DNA of 10,138 nucleotides from CAZWUK01 sp964636685 (GCA_964636685.1 CAZWUK010000075.1:1-10138); one strand, 5' to 3'; shown: positions 1 to 6,147, numbered from the stretch's first letter. The notes: a model not told the origin generated them from the letters alone. Program-made: numbers and translations.

Positions 1-1
1 G

Positions 2-541
2 CAACAGGGCGCTTGCAAGCTCACGTTGAATGTGAAAAAGGGCGTCATCGAAGAAGCGCTCATCGAGACGCTGGGCTGCTCCGGCATGACCCACTCCGCC
101 GCAATGGCAGCAGAGATCCTGCCCGGCAAGACCATCCTGGAAGCATTGAATTCCGACTTGGTTTGCGACGCGATCAATACCGCGATGCGCGAACTGTTCC
201 TGCAAATCGTCTACGGCCGTACCCAGAGCGCGTTCTCTGACGACGGACTTCCCGTGGGCGCAGGGCTGGAGGATCTGGGCAAGGGGCTTCGCTCGCAGAT
301 TGGCACCATGTACGGCACAAAAGCCAAGGGCGCGCGTTATCTGGAGATGGCGGAAGGCTACGTGCTGGGCATCGGTCTTGACGAAGGCGGCGAAATCATC
401 GGCTACAAGTTTGTCAGCCTCGGCAAAATGATGGACGCCATCAAGAAGGGGATGGATCCCAAGGAAGCATACGAAAAGAACATCGGCACCTATGGCCGGT
501 TCGATCAGGCCGCCAAAGTAATCGACCCGCGGAAGCAGTAA
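2..541 (+). CDS. NifU/IscU-like iron-sulfur cluster scaffold protein, 3' part
   Basis: The frame is open to the left edge, so the 5' end lies outside the window; a TTG at position 26 is internal, not the start. The visible 179 residues align by eye with the second half of the NifU_N/IscU fold. The segment GCSGMTHSAAMAAE followed by PGKT resembles the second cysteine loop of IscU (GCGSAIASSS...KGK), and VCDAI resembles the third cysteine segment. The first IscU ligand cysteine would fall at or just before the left edge; GAC at the start is slightly displaced from it, so I cannot say whether all three ligands are kept. Past the IscU core there is a long extension (GRTQSAFSDDGLPVGAGLEDLGKGL onward) ending in KVIDPRKQ, unlike housekeeping IscU. 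The gene ends 10 nt before the GGGtGRT gene, so the two are almost certainly co-transcribed. Family assignment is fairly sure; role in Fe-S assembly is inferred. Confidence 0.8.
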   Translation, partial: QQGACKLTLNVKKGVIEEALIETLGCSGMTHSAAMAAEILPGKTILEALNSDLVCDAINTAMRELFLQIVYGRTQSAFSDDGLPVGAGLEDLGKGLRSQIGTMYGTKAKGARYLEMAEGYVLGIGLDEGGEIIGYKFVSLGKMMDAIKKGMDPKEAYEKNIGTYGRFDQAAKVIDPRKQ

Positions 542-551
542 GGAGGCAGCT

Positions 552-1550
552 ATGGTAACGTTTGAAGGATATGAAAGAAGAGTCGACAAGATCACCAAGG
601 TGCTCAACGAGTACGGCATCAAGGATCTTGATGAAGCAAAGAAGATCTGCGACGACGCCGGCGTCGATGCTGCCGGTATCGTGCGCGGCATTCAGCCAAT
701 CGCTTTTGACAACGCCTGCTGGGCATATACCGTGGGCGCGGCAATCGCGCTGAAAAAGGGCGTCAAGAGCGCGGCGGAAGCTGCAGAAGCCATTGGCGTC
801 GGCTTGCAGTCGTTCTGCATCCCGGGATCGGTTGCAGACCAGCGCGACGTTGGTTTGGGTCACGGCAATCTGGGCGCGATGCTTCTGCGTGAAGAAACCG
901 GCTGCTTTGCATTCCTGGCCGGACATGAGAGCTTTGCCGCGGCGGAAGGCGCGATCGGTATTGCGCGCACCGCCAATAAGGTTCGCAAAAAGCCCTTACA
1001 GGTCATTCTGAACGGACTTGGCAAGGATGCTGCTTACATTATCTCCCGCATCAACGGCTTCACGTTTGTTGAAACGGATTATGATTACAAGAGCGGCGAG
1101 CTGAAGATCGTTTCCACCAAGGCGTTCTCTGACGGCGACCGTGCCAAGGTTCGTTGCTACGGCGCAGACGACGTCAACGAAGGCGTCGCCATCATGCGGC
1201 ATGAGGATGTGGACGTTTCCATCACCGGCAACTCCACCAATCCCACCCGCTTCCAGCATCCTGTTGCGGGCACCTATAAAAAGTGGGCCATCGAGCACGG
1301 CAAGAAGTATTTTTCCGTGGCGTCCGGCGGCGGTACGGGAAGAACCCTCCATCCGGACAATATGGCGGCAGGCCCCGCTTCCTACGGCTTGACGGATACC
1401 ATGGGACGTATGCACAGCGATGCGCAGTTTGCGGGCAGCTCCTCTGTTCCGGCGCATGTTGAGATGATGGGGCTGATCGGCATGGGCAACAACCCCATGG
1501 TCGGCGCCACCGTCGCGGTTGCGGTCGCAATTGCACAAGCTACAAAATAA
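552..1550 (+). CDS. GGGtGRT family protein
   Basis: A 332-residue protein carrying the signature SGGGTGRTLHPDN, with GGGTGRT at residues 259-265; this motif names the GGGtGRT protein family, which has no firmly assigned biochemical activity. It begins MVTFEGYERRVDKITKVLNEYGIKDLDEA, has no signal peptide, and has only a mildly hydrophobic glycine/alanine-rich tail (MGLIGMGNNPMVGATVAVAVAIAQATK), so it is probably cytosolic. The start is fixed by AAGGAGG at 540-546, just ahead of ATG 552. Glycine-rich loops and conserved His/Asp residues (GHGN, GHES, RHEDVD) would suit a cofactor- or nucleotide-binding enzyme, but that is inference. It sits directly behind a NifU-like scaffold gene and is followed by a terminator, so the pair forms the end of a unit; a role with Fe-S clusters is suggested by the neighbour only. 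Confidence 0.93.
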   Translation: MVTFEGYERRVDKITKVLNEYGIKDLDEAKKICDDAGVDAAGIVRGIQPIAFDNACWAYTVGAAIALKKGVKSAAEAAEAIGVGLQSFCIPGSVADQRDVGLGHGNLGAMLLREETGCFAFLAGHESFAAAEGAIGIARTANKVRKKPLQVILNGLGKDAAYIISRINGFTFVETDYDYKSGELKIVSTKAFSDGDRAKVRCYGADDVNEGVAIMRHEDVDVSITGNSTNPTRFQHPVAGTYKKWAIEHGKKYFSVASGGGTGRTLHPDNMAAGPASYGLTDTMGRMHSDAQFAGSSSVPAHVEMMGLIGMGNNPMVGATVAVAVAIAQATK

Positions 1551-1566
1551 CGCGTTCAGGTACGAA

Positions 1567-1601
1567 GCTCACCCCTGCAATCGACCTGGGGTGGGCTTTT
1601 T
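1567..1601 (+). terminator. Rho-independent terminator after the GGGtGRT gene
   Basis: GCTCACCCC (1567-1575) pairs with GGGGTGGGC (1588-1596) as a 9-bp stem with one G-U pair and a 12-nt loop, followed directly by five T. It ends the scaffold/GGGtGRT unit 16 nt past the stop codon and leaves only 24 nt to the next start. Confidence 0.88.
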
Positions 1602-1625
1602 CATACCGAAGGAAAGAGGAATGTC

Positions 1626-2144
1626 ATGAAGGATTCCAAGATTAGAACCATTGCGCTGGCGGGCATGCTGTCGGCGGTTGTGATTCTGCTGACCACGCTG
1701 ATTTACATTCCCATGCCGGGCGGCTATGGGTTTGTTAACCTCGGCGACGCGGGCGTTCTGCTTGCGGCAACGCTGCTCGGCGGCATTTGGGGTACGATTT
1801 GCTCAGGCGTGGGGAGCGCCATATCGGATCTGATTCTCGGCCCCGGAATTTATGCGCCCGCGACGCTGCTGATAAAGAGCGGCATGGCGCTGCTGTGCTG
1901 GTTTCTGTTGAAGCGATTCCCCAAAAAGCTGTCGATCCTTGCTTATCTGATTGCCATATTGTGCGTCCCCGCAGGATACTTTCTGTTCGAAACCGTGCTT
2001 TACGGTACGGTGGTCGCGCTGCCCAACGTGGTATTGAATCTTTTGCAGGGCGTCGTCGGCGCATTGGTTGCACAGACGGTCGCGCTGATATTGCAGAAGG
2101 CGAACGTAATCAAGGCGCTGGACGGTAAGTCGGAGAATCTCTAA
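1626..2144 (+). CDS. ECF transporter S component (substrate-binding membrane subunit)
   Basis: A 172-residue, strongly hydrophobic protein with about five to six membrane segments (roughly residues 7-28, 40-58, 60-75, 82-97, 103-125 and 133-157). The core NLGDAGVLLAATLLGGIWGTICSGVGSAISDLILGPGIYAPATLLIKSG matches the ECF-type riboflavin/hydroxymethylpyrimidine-like S-component family (formerly DUF1393), including the GDA, GSAISD and YAPATLLIK segments. Such subunits capture a vitamin or precursor and dock onto a shared EcfA/A'/T energising module, which is not encoded here, so this is a group-II type system using a module elsewhere. The substrate cannot be read from sequence. The start is ATG 1626 behind AAAGAGGA; the ATG at 1621 runs into a stop at once. 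No vitamin riboswitch fits in the 75-nt gap upstream, which is filled mainly by the terminator. The stop TAA shares one base with the next ATG. Confidence 0.9.
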   Translation: MKDSKIRTIALAGMLSAVVILLTTLIYIPMPGGYGFVNLGDAGVLLAATLLGGIWGTICSGVGSAISDLILGPGIYAPATLLIKSGMALLCWFLLKRFPKKLSILAYLIAILCVPAGYFLFETVLYGTVVALPNVVLNLLQGVVGALVAQTVALILQKANVIKALDGKSENL

Positions 2145-2494
2145 TGAACCGACAATCGCGCGAGAAATGGGGGCTGCGGGTGCTTCGAGAACCCAAGGGC
2201 GAACCCGATGCCGTGCTGATCGGTGACGAAAAAAATCTGCCGACAGTGTATCGGACGGCGGACATATTGTCTGTGCAGGGATATACGGCCTGCTTATTAC
2301 TACTGTATGAACCGCAATTGTTTATGCAGGCAAGAGACCGGCTTCAAACGGTTTTCCAAAAGCCATGGCTGCTTTTGTCGGAGATTGCGCTTGATCTGCC
2401 GGAATTCTGCCTGCTGCAAGCAACCGGCGATTTGGAGACGGCAAAAGAAGCGGCACGACGCCTGACACAGCAGCTGCGCGCGGCAAACGGATAA
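2144..2494 (+). CDS. Uncharacterised 116-residue protein, possibly a transketolase C-terminal-like domain
   Basis: ATG 2144 overlaps the stop of the S-component gene by one base (TAATG), so it is translationally coupled and clearly a real gene. I do not recognise a named family with certainty. Residues about 22-82 (DAVLIGDEKNLPTV, then ADILSVQGYTACLLLLYEPQLF, then KPWLLLSEI) follow the layout of the C-terminal domain of transketolase/DXS-type enzymes: a strand ending in an acidic turn, a helix, 'aelL...G..a.v', a short 'p.lF' segment, then a strand ending in Glu. No TPP-binding or pyrimidine domain is present, so it could not be a transketolase by itself; a standalone regulatory or partner domain is one reading. 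There is no signal peptide or membrane segment. The C-terminal third (EFCLLQATGDLETAKEAARRLTQQLRAANG) is probably helical. Its coupling to an ECF S component is the only functional clue. Confidence 0.72.
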   Translation: MNRQSREKWGLRVLREPKGEPDAVLIGDEKNLPTVYRTADILSVQGYTACLLLLYEPQLFMQARDRLQTVFQKPWLLLSEIALDLPEFCLLQATGDLETAKEAARRLTQQLRAANG

Positions 2495-2553
2495 CAACCG
2501 GTATCAATACCTTCGGTGATGGATACAATTTCCAGACCGGAGGTGTTTTTTTG

Positions 2554-2664
2554 ATGGACAAGCAGAAATGGCGCGTAAAGCAGAAAAAAGAGCTGCATGT
2601 GGTCTATGCCTATCGCAGTAAAAAACAGACAAAACGTGATGACAAACCGCAAAAGAAAACATAA
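2554..2664 (+). CDS. Small basic protein, 36 residues, unknown
   Basis: ATG 2554 is preceded by GGAGGT (2539-2544) at a 9-nt spacing, one of the best ribosome binding sites in the window. The frame runs 36 codons to TAA 2662-2664, directly against a strong terminator, so it looks like a complete cistron. The peptide begins MDKQKWRVKQKKELHV and ends KRDDKPQKKT, with 11 Lys and 3 Arg against 4 acidic residues and a short central apolar stretch (HVVYAY). That composition suits an RNA- or ribosome-associated protein or a membrane-surface peptide, but this is only inference; there is no signal peptide, cysteine or zinc motif. A TTG at 2551 in frame is an alternative start. It lies 59 nt after the 116-residue gene and may be transcribed with it; the TACAAT at 2524-2529 is a possible -10 but lacks a convincing -35. 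Confidence 0.65.
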   Translation: MDKQKWRVKQKKELHVVYAYRSKKQTKRDDKPQKKT

Positions 2665-2688
2665 AAAAGCGGGGGAGCCCCGCTTTTT
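2663..2688. terminator. Bidirectional Rho-independent terminator
   Basis: GCGGGG (2669-2674) and CCCCGC (2678-2683) form a perfect GC stem around a 3-nt loop, flanked by six A on the left and five T on the right. It therefore works on both strands: for the plus-strand small ORF ending at 2664 and for the minus-strand degV gene ending at 2716. Confidence 0.92.
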
Positions 2689-2715
2689 CTGCGAATCGTC
2701 TTGTGATGCAAAAGC

Positions 2716-3588
2716 TTATTCGCGCCCGGTACCGCGGTAGAAAACGGCGAGCGTACCGGGGCCCGAGTGCGCGCCAATCACCGTCCCGATGAAAGAAAAC
2801 TGAATGTTGAGCGCGGGATGTGCCGCGAGGATCAAATCACGCAGCTTTTCGGCGTCCTCCTTTGCGTCCGCATGACAGATATAGACGACGGGATTGTTCT
2901 CCGGATCGATGGAGGCGTTGGTCTTCGCCGCCATATTTTTAATGGAGGCAAGGCGGCCGTTGACCTTTTCCTTGGGCGTCAGGCGACCCTCGCCGTCCAC
3001 ATGCAGCACCGGCTTGATCTTGAGCATCGATCCGACAAACGCCGCGACAGAGGAAACCCTGCCGCCTCTGCGAAGGTACTCGAGATCCTCGACCGTGAAC
3101 CAGTGCTGTACGCTCAAGCGGTTTTTTTCAACCCAGTCACACAGCTCCTGTAAGGAAAGACCGTTGTTTTTTTGCAGTGCGGCATGTTCCACCAACAGAC
3201 CTTGACCACCGGAGGCTGCCAGACTGTCGATCACAAGAATCGTGCGGTCGGGATAGCTTTCCTTCATCTCTTCGGCCGCCATGCGGGCGCAGTTGATCGT
3301 GCCGCTGAGCGCGCTGGAGAAGGAAATATGCAAAATATCGTGACCGGCTTCCAGCATCGGCCTCCAGAAATCAACAAAGCGGGCATTTGTCACCAATGCC
3401 GTTGTAACTACGCTGCCCTGGCGCATTTTTGCAAAGACGTCAAATGCAGACTGTGCGATCATATCATCTTCGATGGGGGTTCCGCCGTCGATAAAGTATT
3501 CCATGCGGATCACATCGACGCCTAAGTTGCGCATATGTCCGGCCGACATATCAGCGGTGGACTCAGTGGTAATCAAATAATCGTACAT
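2716..3588 (-). CDS. DegV family (FakB-type) fatty acid-binding protein
   Basis: A 290-residue protein, the usual DegV length. Visible family marks, in order: N-terminal MYDYLITTESTADMS; the lipid-contact loop ISFSSALSGT (residues 88-97); DSLAASGGQG (121-130); the FTVEDLEYLRRGGRVSS segment (165-180); MLKIKPVLHVDGEGRL (188-203); and IGAHSGPGTLAVFY near the end (His274). DegV proteins bind a long-chain fatty acid and, as FakB, present it to the kinase FakA for phosphorylation and phospholipid synthesis; no fakA is in view. The start at 3588 is chosen over an in-frame ATG at 3684 because AAGGAG sits 8 nt upstream and because a good promoter (3617-3645) lies inside the longer version. The longer N-terminus is also low-complexity and not family-like. 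It stands alone, divergent from the NlpC/P60 gene, and shares a terminator with the unit to its left. Confidence 0.93.
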   Translation of the reverse strand: MYDYLITTESTADMSAGHMRNLGVDVIRMEYFIDGGTPIEDDMIAQSAFDVFAKMRQGSVVTTALVTNARFVDFWRPMLEAGHDILHISFSSALSGTINCARMAAEEMKESYPDRTILVIDSLAASGGQGLLVEHAALQKNNGLSLQELCDWVEKNRLSVQHWFTVEDLEYLRRGGRVSSVAAFVGSMLKIKPVLHVDGEGRLTPKEKVNGRLASIKNMAAKTNASIDPENNPVVYICHADAKEDAEKLRDLILAAHPALNIQFSFIGTVIGAHSGPGTLAVFYRGTGRE

Positions 3589-3616
3589 ATTAGTGCTCCT
3601 TTTCAGAATGGAATTT

Positions 3617-3645
3617 ATTTTACTATGCTTTTCCGACTTTGTCCA
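3617..3645 (-). promoter_or_regulatory. Sigma-A-type promoter of degV
   Basis: Read on the minus strand, TGGACA (3645-3640) and TAAAAT (3622-3617) each match consensus at 5 of 6 bases with an ideal 17-bp spacer. The predicted start of transcription, near 3610, gives a leader of about 22 nt holding the AAGGAG ribosome site, and it rules out the upstream ATG at 3684. Confidence 0.75.
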
Positions 3646-3702
3646 ATTCCGTTTCAGCATGTGACGGTTTTTTGAACATTGCATTACTTTTTAACAAAAC
3701 AG

Positions 3703-3731
3703 TTGAATCCATGCGGTATTTTCGATAGAAT
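3703..3731 (+). promoter_or_regulatory. Sigma-A-type promoter of the NlpC/P60 gene
   Basis: TTGAAT (3703-3708) and TAGAAT (3726-3731) are separated by exactly 17 bp. The predicted +1 near 3738 leaves only a 15-nt leader containing AGGAG (3741-3745), 7 nt ahead of ATG 3753. It faces away from the degV promoter. Confidence 0.7.
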
Positions 3732-3752
3732 GCAACAGATAGGAGTTTTCGT

Positions 3753-4994
3753 ATGCGTTATCGACTGAAAAGGCGTTCACGCCGTCAACCATATCGGCAA
3801 TCATATCGTCCGGGCAGCAGCGGCCGCTTTTCCGTGTCGCTGAAGCGCGGCTTACGGCGTTTTTTGCGTAAATGCTACCAATTGGGCGCGCCGACCTGTG
3901 CTTTCATTGGATCGGTGGCATTCGTATTGATTGCGGCGGTCATCGTTGCCGTGGCGCTGCCGGGACAGCAGGAACGGGCGGCGGAGGCGGCTGTGATGGC
4001 GCTGGAAACGCCGATTCCGACGGCTGTACCGGAGAACGATATCGAGACCTTTGGACAAAATGCTGTGGCAGACACAACAGCGCCTGTGCTCACGCCGGAC
4101 GTCACATTACAAAAGGGTGACGATGATGCGCGTGTGACAGAGCTGCAGCAGCGGCTGATGACGCTTGGCTATTTGGATATTGACGAACCGACGACGCACT
4201 TTGGAAATGCGACAAAATATGCCCTGCAGCTGTTTCAGCGGCAGCATGAATTGCAGCAGGACGGCATTGCGGGCGCGGAAACGCAGGCGCTCCTGTATTC
4301 CGATACCGCGAAGGTATACGTCATGTATGAAGGCGCGGAGGGCGCAGACATCAAGGCGTTTCAGGAGATGCTGGTGGAGCTTGGCTATCTGGAAGACAAT
4401 CAGGTGACAGGATATTACGGCACGGATACCGTGTCCGCCGTGAAAAAATTTCAGCATCGCAACCATCTTGGCGAAGATGGAAAAGCGGGCGAACAAACGC
4501 TTGAGACGATCAACTCAGACGACGCCCGGGAATCCTATGCCAAACAGCTCGAGATCGAGGCCGCAAAGAAGAAAGCGGCGCAGGAGGCTTCCAAGACCTC
4601 CGTTTCCGGACGCATCGATCGCCTGATTGCCGCGGCGAAAAAACAGATCGGCAAACCGTATATCCTGGGGGACAAGGGACCAGGCTCCTACGATTGCTCC
4701 GGTCTTGTCTATTACTGCCTGCGACAGGCGGGGGTCTATACCCGGCGTTTGAACGCGCGCGGCTTTTCAAGAACCAGCGGCTGGACACTGGTATCGAGCA
4801 TGAGCTCGTTGAAGAAGGGCGATTTGATTTTTTTCAAATCCGACGATAACAGCTCAGTGGGGCATGTCGGCATCTATATCGGCAGCGGTACGATGATCGA
4901 CGCGTCTTCGGCATCCGGCAAGGTAGTCAGGCGTTCCTGCACGACCTCATACTGGAAGCGTAATTTTGTGTGCGCACGCCGCCCGATCGATTGA
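3753..4994 (+). CDS. Membrane-anchored peptidoglycan hydrolase: two PG-binding domains and an NlpC/P60 domain
   Basis: A 413-residue cell-wall enzyme. Residues 1-40 are very rich in Arg/Lys, followed by one hydrophobic segment (about 49-70), giving a type II signal anchor with the rest outside the cell. A linker rich in Pro/Thr/Ala (80-116) leads to two PG_binding_1 repeats (about 118-183 and 193-254, each with LGYL, FG or YG, and a VKKFQ/LQLFQ helix), then a short Lys/Ala-rich helix (260-280) and the NlpC/P60 cysteine peptidase domain (about 287-412). Catalytic Cys315 is in YDCSGLVYY and His371 in GHVGIYIG. The third residue of the triad, usually His/Asn/Gln, aligns with Asp383 (MIDASSASGKVV). 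Such domains cut stem peptides between D-Glu and diamino acid. The start is supported by AGGAG and by the promoter just upstream; it is a single-gene unit. Confidence 0.94.
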   Translation: MRYRLKRRSRRQPYRQSYRPGSSGRFSVSLKRGLRRFLRKCYQLGAPTCAFIGSVAFVLIAAVIVAVALPGQQERAAEAAVMALETPIPTAVPENDIETFGQNAVADTTAPVLTPDVTLQKGDDDARVTELQQRLMTLGYLDIDEPTTHFGNATKYALQLFQRQHELQQDGIAGAETQALLYSDTAKVYVMYEGAEGADIKAFQEMLVELGYLEDNQVTGYYGTDTVSAVKKFQHRNHLGEDGKAGEQTLETINSDDARESYAKQLEIEAAKKKAAQEASKTSVSGRIDRLIAAAKKQIGKPYILGDKGPGSYDCSGLVYYCLRQAGVYTRRLNARGFSRTSGWTLVSSMSSLKKGDLIFFKSDDNSSVGHVGIYIGSGTMIDASSASGKVVRRSCTTSYWKRNFVCARRPID

Positions 4995-5008
4995 CAACAC
5001 AATATTGT

Positions 5009-5073
5009 AAAAGACGGCAGCTGCATTGCGATTGTTCCGAGATTCGGTTTTCGTTGCGGCGCGCCGTCTTTTT
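5009..5073 (+). terminator. Long-loop terminator after the NlpC/P60 gene
   Basis: AAAAGACGGC (5009-5018) pairs perfectly with GCCGTCTTTT (5063-5072), closing a 44-nt interior that contains a smaller CCGA/TCGG hairpin. The 3' arm ends in five T, and the A-rich 5' arm would also allow minus-strand termination. A perfect palindrome ACAATATTGT lies just before it at 4999-5008. The 3' arm lies inside the spacer of the next promoter. Confidence 0.68.
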
Positions 5074-5082
5074 CGATATAAT
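5054..5082 (+). promoter_or_regulatory. Promoter of the zinc-ribbon gene pair
   Basis: TTGCGG (5054-5059), a 17-bp spacer and a perfect TATAAT (5077-5082). The spacer holds the descending arm and T-tract of the preceding terminator. Predicted +1 is near 5089, giving a leader of about 37 nt with a GGGGGAG ribosome site just ahead of ATG 5126. Confidence 0.72.
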
Positions 5083-5125
5083 AGCGAAGTAGACTGGAAC
5101 CTGAAAAGGCATAAGGGGGAGAACC

Positions 5126-5608
5126 ATGGAGTATTGTAAACAATGCGGCGCACCGCTCCAAAATGGGAAACAGTTTTGCGCTGCCTGCGGCGCGGCGGTT
5201 ACGCGGGACGCGCCGGAAGCGCCAGCGGACTTGTTTGAAGCATCCATGCAGGAAGCAAGAAAGGCGCAAAGAACGCAGCAGACGCAAAAGAAGCCGCGGC
5301 AGCCATATTATCCTGCCGCCAATGAACCGCCGCAAAAGGGCTCGCGTTATGCCGTCATGGGCGTCGGCTCTTACATTGGCATCTTCCTGCTGATGAGCAT
5401 ACCACTTGTGAACGTCCTGCTTGTGATTATTTGGTCCTGCGGCGGGTGCAAAAACCAGAACAAGCGGAATTATGCGCGGGCGCTGCTGATCGTGAACCTG
5501 ATCGGGATCGCCGTGAGCGTCGGCTTGTATCTTGCGGGATTTCGGCTGACGGATGCGCTCGATCAATGGACAGAATACCTCAACAGCGTGGCGCAAGGCA
5601 TCGGCTAA
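5126..5608 (+). CDS. Zinc-ribbon membrane protein
   Basis: A 160-residue protein starting with a short zinc ribbon: Cys4/Cys7 (YCKQCGAP) and Cys18/Cys21 (FCAACGAA), the common bacterial N-terminal zinc_ribbon layout. A polar, Gln/Lys-rich linker (28-72) leads to two membrane segments (about 76-103 and 117-138) joined by a short basic loop, SCGGCKNQNKRNYARA, which contains another Cys pair (105 and 108). The tail LTDALDQWTEYLNSVAQGIG is amphipathic. With no signal peptide, the ribbon is expected in the cytosol. Function is unknown: such proteins are thought to sense or recruit partners at the membrane, which I cannot test here. The ATG is set by a GGGGGAG site. A second, related-in-plan gene follows after 18 nt, so the two form an operon. 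Confidence 0.85.
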   Translation: MEYCKQCGAPLQNGKQFCAACGAAVTRDAPEAPADLFEASMQEARKAQRTQQTQKKPRQPYYPAANEPPQKGSRYAVMGVGSYIGIFLLMSIPLVNVLLVIIWSCGGCKNQNKRNYARALLIVNLIGIAVSVGLYLAGFRLTDALDQWTEYLNSVAQGIG

Positions 5609-5626
5609 GAAAGGAAGACAAGAACT

Positions 5627-6061
5627 ATGAAATGCCCGAACTGCGGAGCTTCAATGGAAGACGGCACTCGCTTTTGCCCGGACTGCGGAAAGGCGACCGA
5701 CGGCAGCGGCGACACGATCCATACGGACTGCCATGCCTCCGAGGGTCAGGATGTACAAAAAAATAAGGCGCTCGCGGCGATTGCCTACGTCGGCCCGCTT
5801 TGCTTTATTCCCTATTTCGGCGCAAGAGAATCTGCTTTTGCCCAGTATCATGGCGTGCGAGGGGTAAACTTTTTCATCCTGTGTGTGATTACGTGGGTTG
5901 CACAACGGATTCTTGCGTTTATCCCCATCGTGGGCTGGATCATCAACGTTGCACTATGGATTGCGGAAATCTATCTGATGGTCACAGGCATTGTGACGGC
6001 GGCAAACGGACAGCGGCGTGATCTTCCGTGGATCGGTTCGGTACGGTTTGTACAAAAGTAA
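5627..6061 (+). CDS. Zinc-ribbon plus DUF4870/Tic20-like membrane protein
   Basis: A 144-residue protein with an N-terminal zinc ribbon (Cys3, Cys6, Cys17, Cys20; MKCPNCGASM and RFCPDCGKA) followed by a three-segment membrane domain (about 47-64, 79-100 and 103-125). The stretch NKALAAIAYVGPLCFIPYFGARESAFAQYHGVRGVNFFIL is typical of the DUF4870/Tic20-like family, in which a conserved 'S.fa.yH..qG' turn joins the first two helices; here Gln is replaced by Arg. The biochemical role of the family is unknown. An AAAGGA site precedes ATG 5627. It is co-transcribed with the zinc-ribbon gene upstream: both have the same plan of cytosolic ribbon plus small membrane domain, but the membrane parts are not obviously homologous, so this need not be a simple duplication. 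A terminator follows. Confidence 0.87.
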   Translation: MKCPNCGASMEDGTRFCPDCGKATDGSGDTIHTDCHASEGQDVQKNKALAAIAYVGPLCFIPYFGARESAFAQYHGVRGVNFFILCVITWVAQRILAFIPIVGWIINVALWIAEIYLMVTGIVTAANGQRRDLPWIGSVRFVQK

Positions 6062-6104
6062 GAATGAGCAAGAGAAGCGTCCCTTGCGACCGGGACAAAG
6101 CTGG

Positions 6105-6129
6105 AAGCGACTATTGCGGTTGCTTTTTT
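6105..6129 (+). terminator. Rho-independent terminator after the zinc-ribbon pair
   Basis: AAGCGAC (6105-6111) pairs with GTTGCTT (6119-6125), with one G-U pair and a 7-nt loop, ending in a run of six T. A weaker GTCCC/GGGAC hairpin precedes it near 6079-6096. The T-tract lies within the promoter of the next operon. Confidence 0.75.
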
Positions 6130-6147
6130 CAGCCGTTGTGTTATAAT
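6120..6147 (+). promoter_or_regulatory. Promoter of the amidohydrolase-psuK-psuG operon
   Basis: A perfect TATAAT (6142-6147) with TTGCTT (6120-6125) 16 bp upstream, or GTTGCT at 17 bp. Counting the last T of the -10 as -7 puts +1 at A6154, the first base of an ATG start codon. There is no ribosome binding site between the -10 box and that ATG. Confidence 0.68.

Noticed and set aside
441..926. Long minus-strand open frame opposite the scaffold and GGGtGRT genes
   Set aside because: It is antisense to two well-supported coding regions, has no ribosome site or family resemblance, and reflects high-GC codon bias.
1551..1625. Vitamin riboswitch upstream of the ECF S component
   Set aside because: Only 75 nt are available and about half is an ordinary terminator; no TPP, FMN or cobalamin core motif is visible.
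3589..3684. A longer degV product starting at the minus-strand ATG at 3684
   Set aside because: The extra 32 residues have no family match, a good promoter lies inside them, and AAGGAG precedes the internal ATG at 3588.
4991..4996. Perfect TTGACA -35 element overlapping the NlpC/P60 stop codon
   Set aside because: No -10-like hexamer lies 16-18 bp downstream; the region is the terminator stem.
4874..5596. A 240-codon minus-strand open frame across the NlpC/P60 end and the first zinc-ribbon gene
   Set aside because: It runs through a terminator and promoter and is antisense to a clear CxxC zinc-ribbon protein; its Arg/His/Leu-rich translation is typical of shadow frames.
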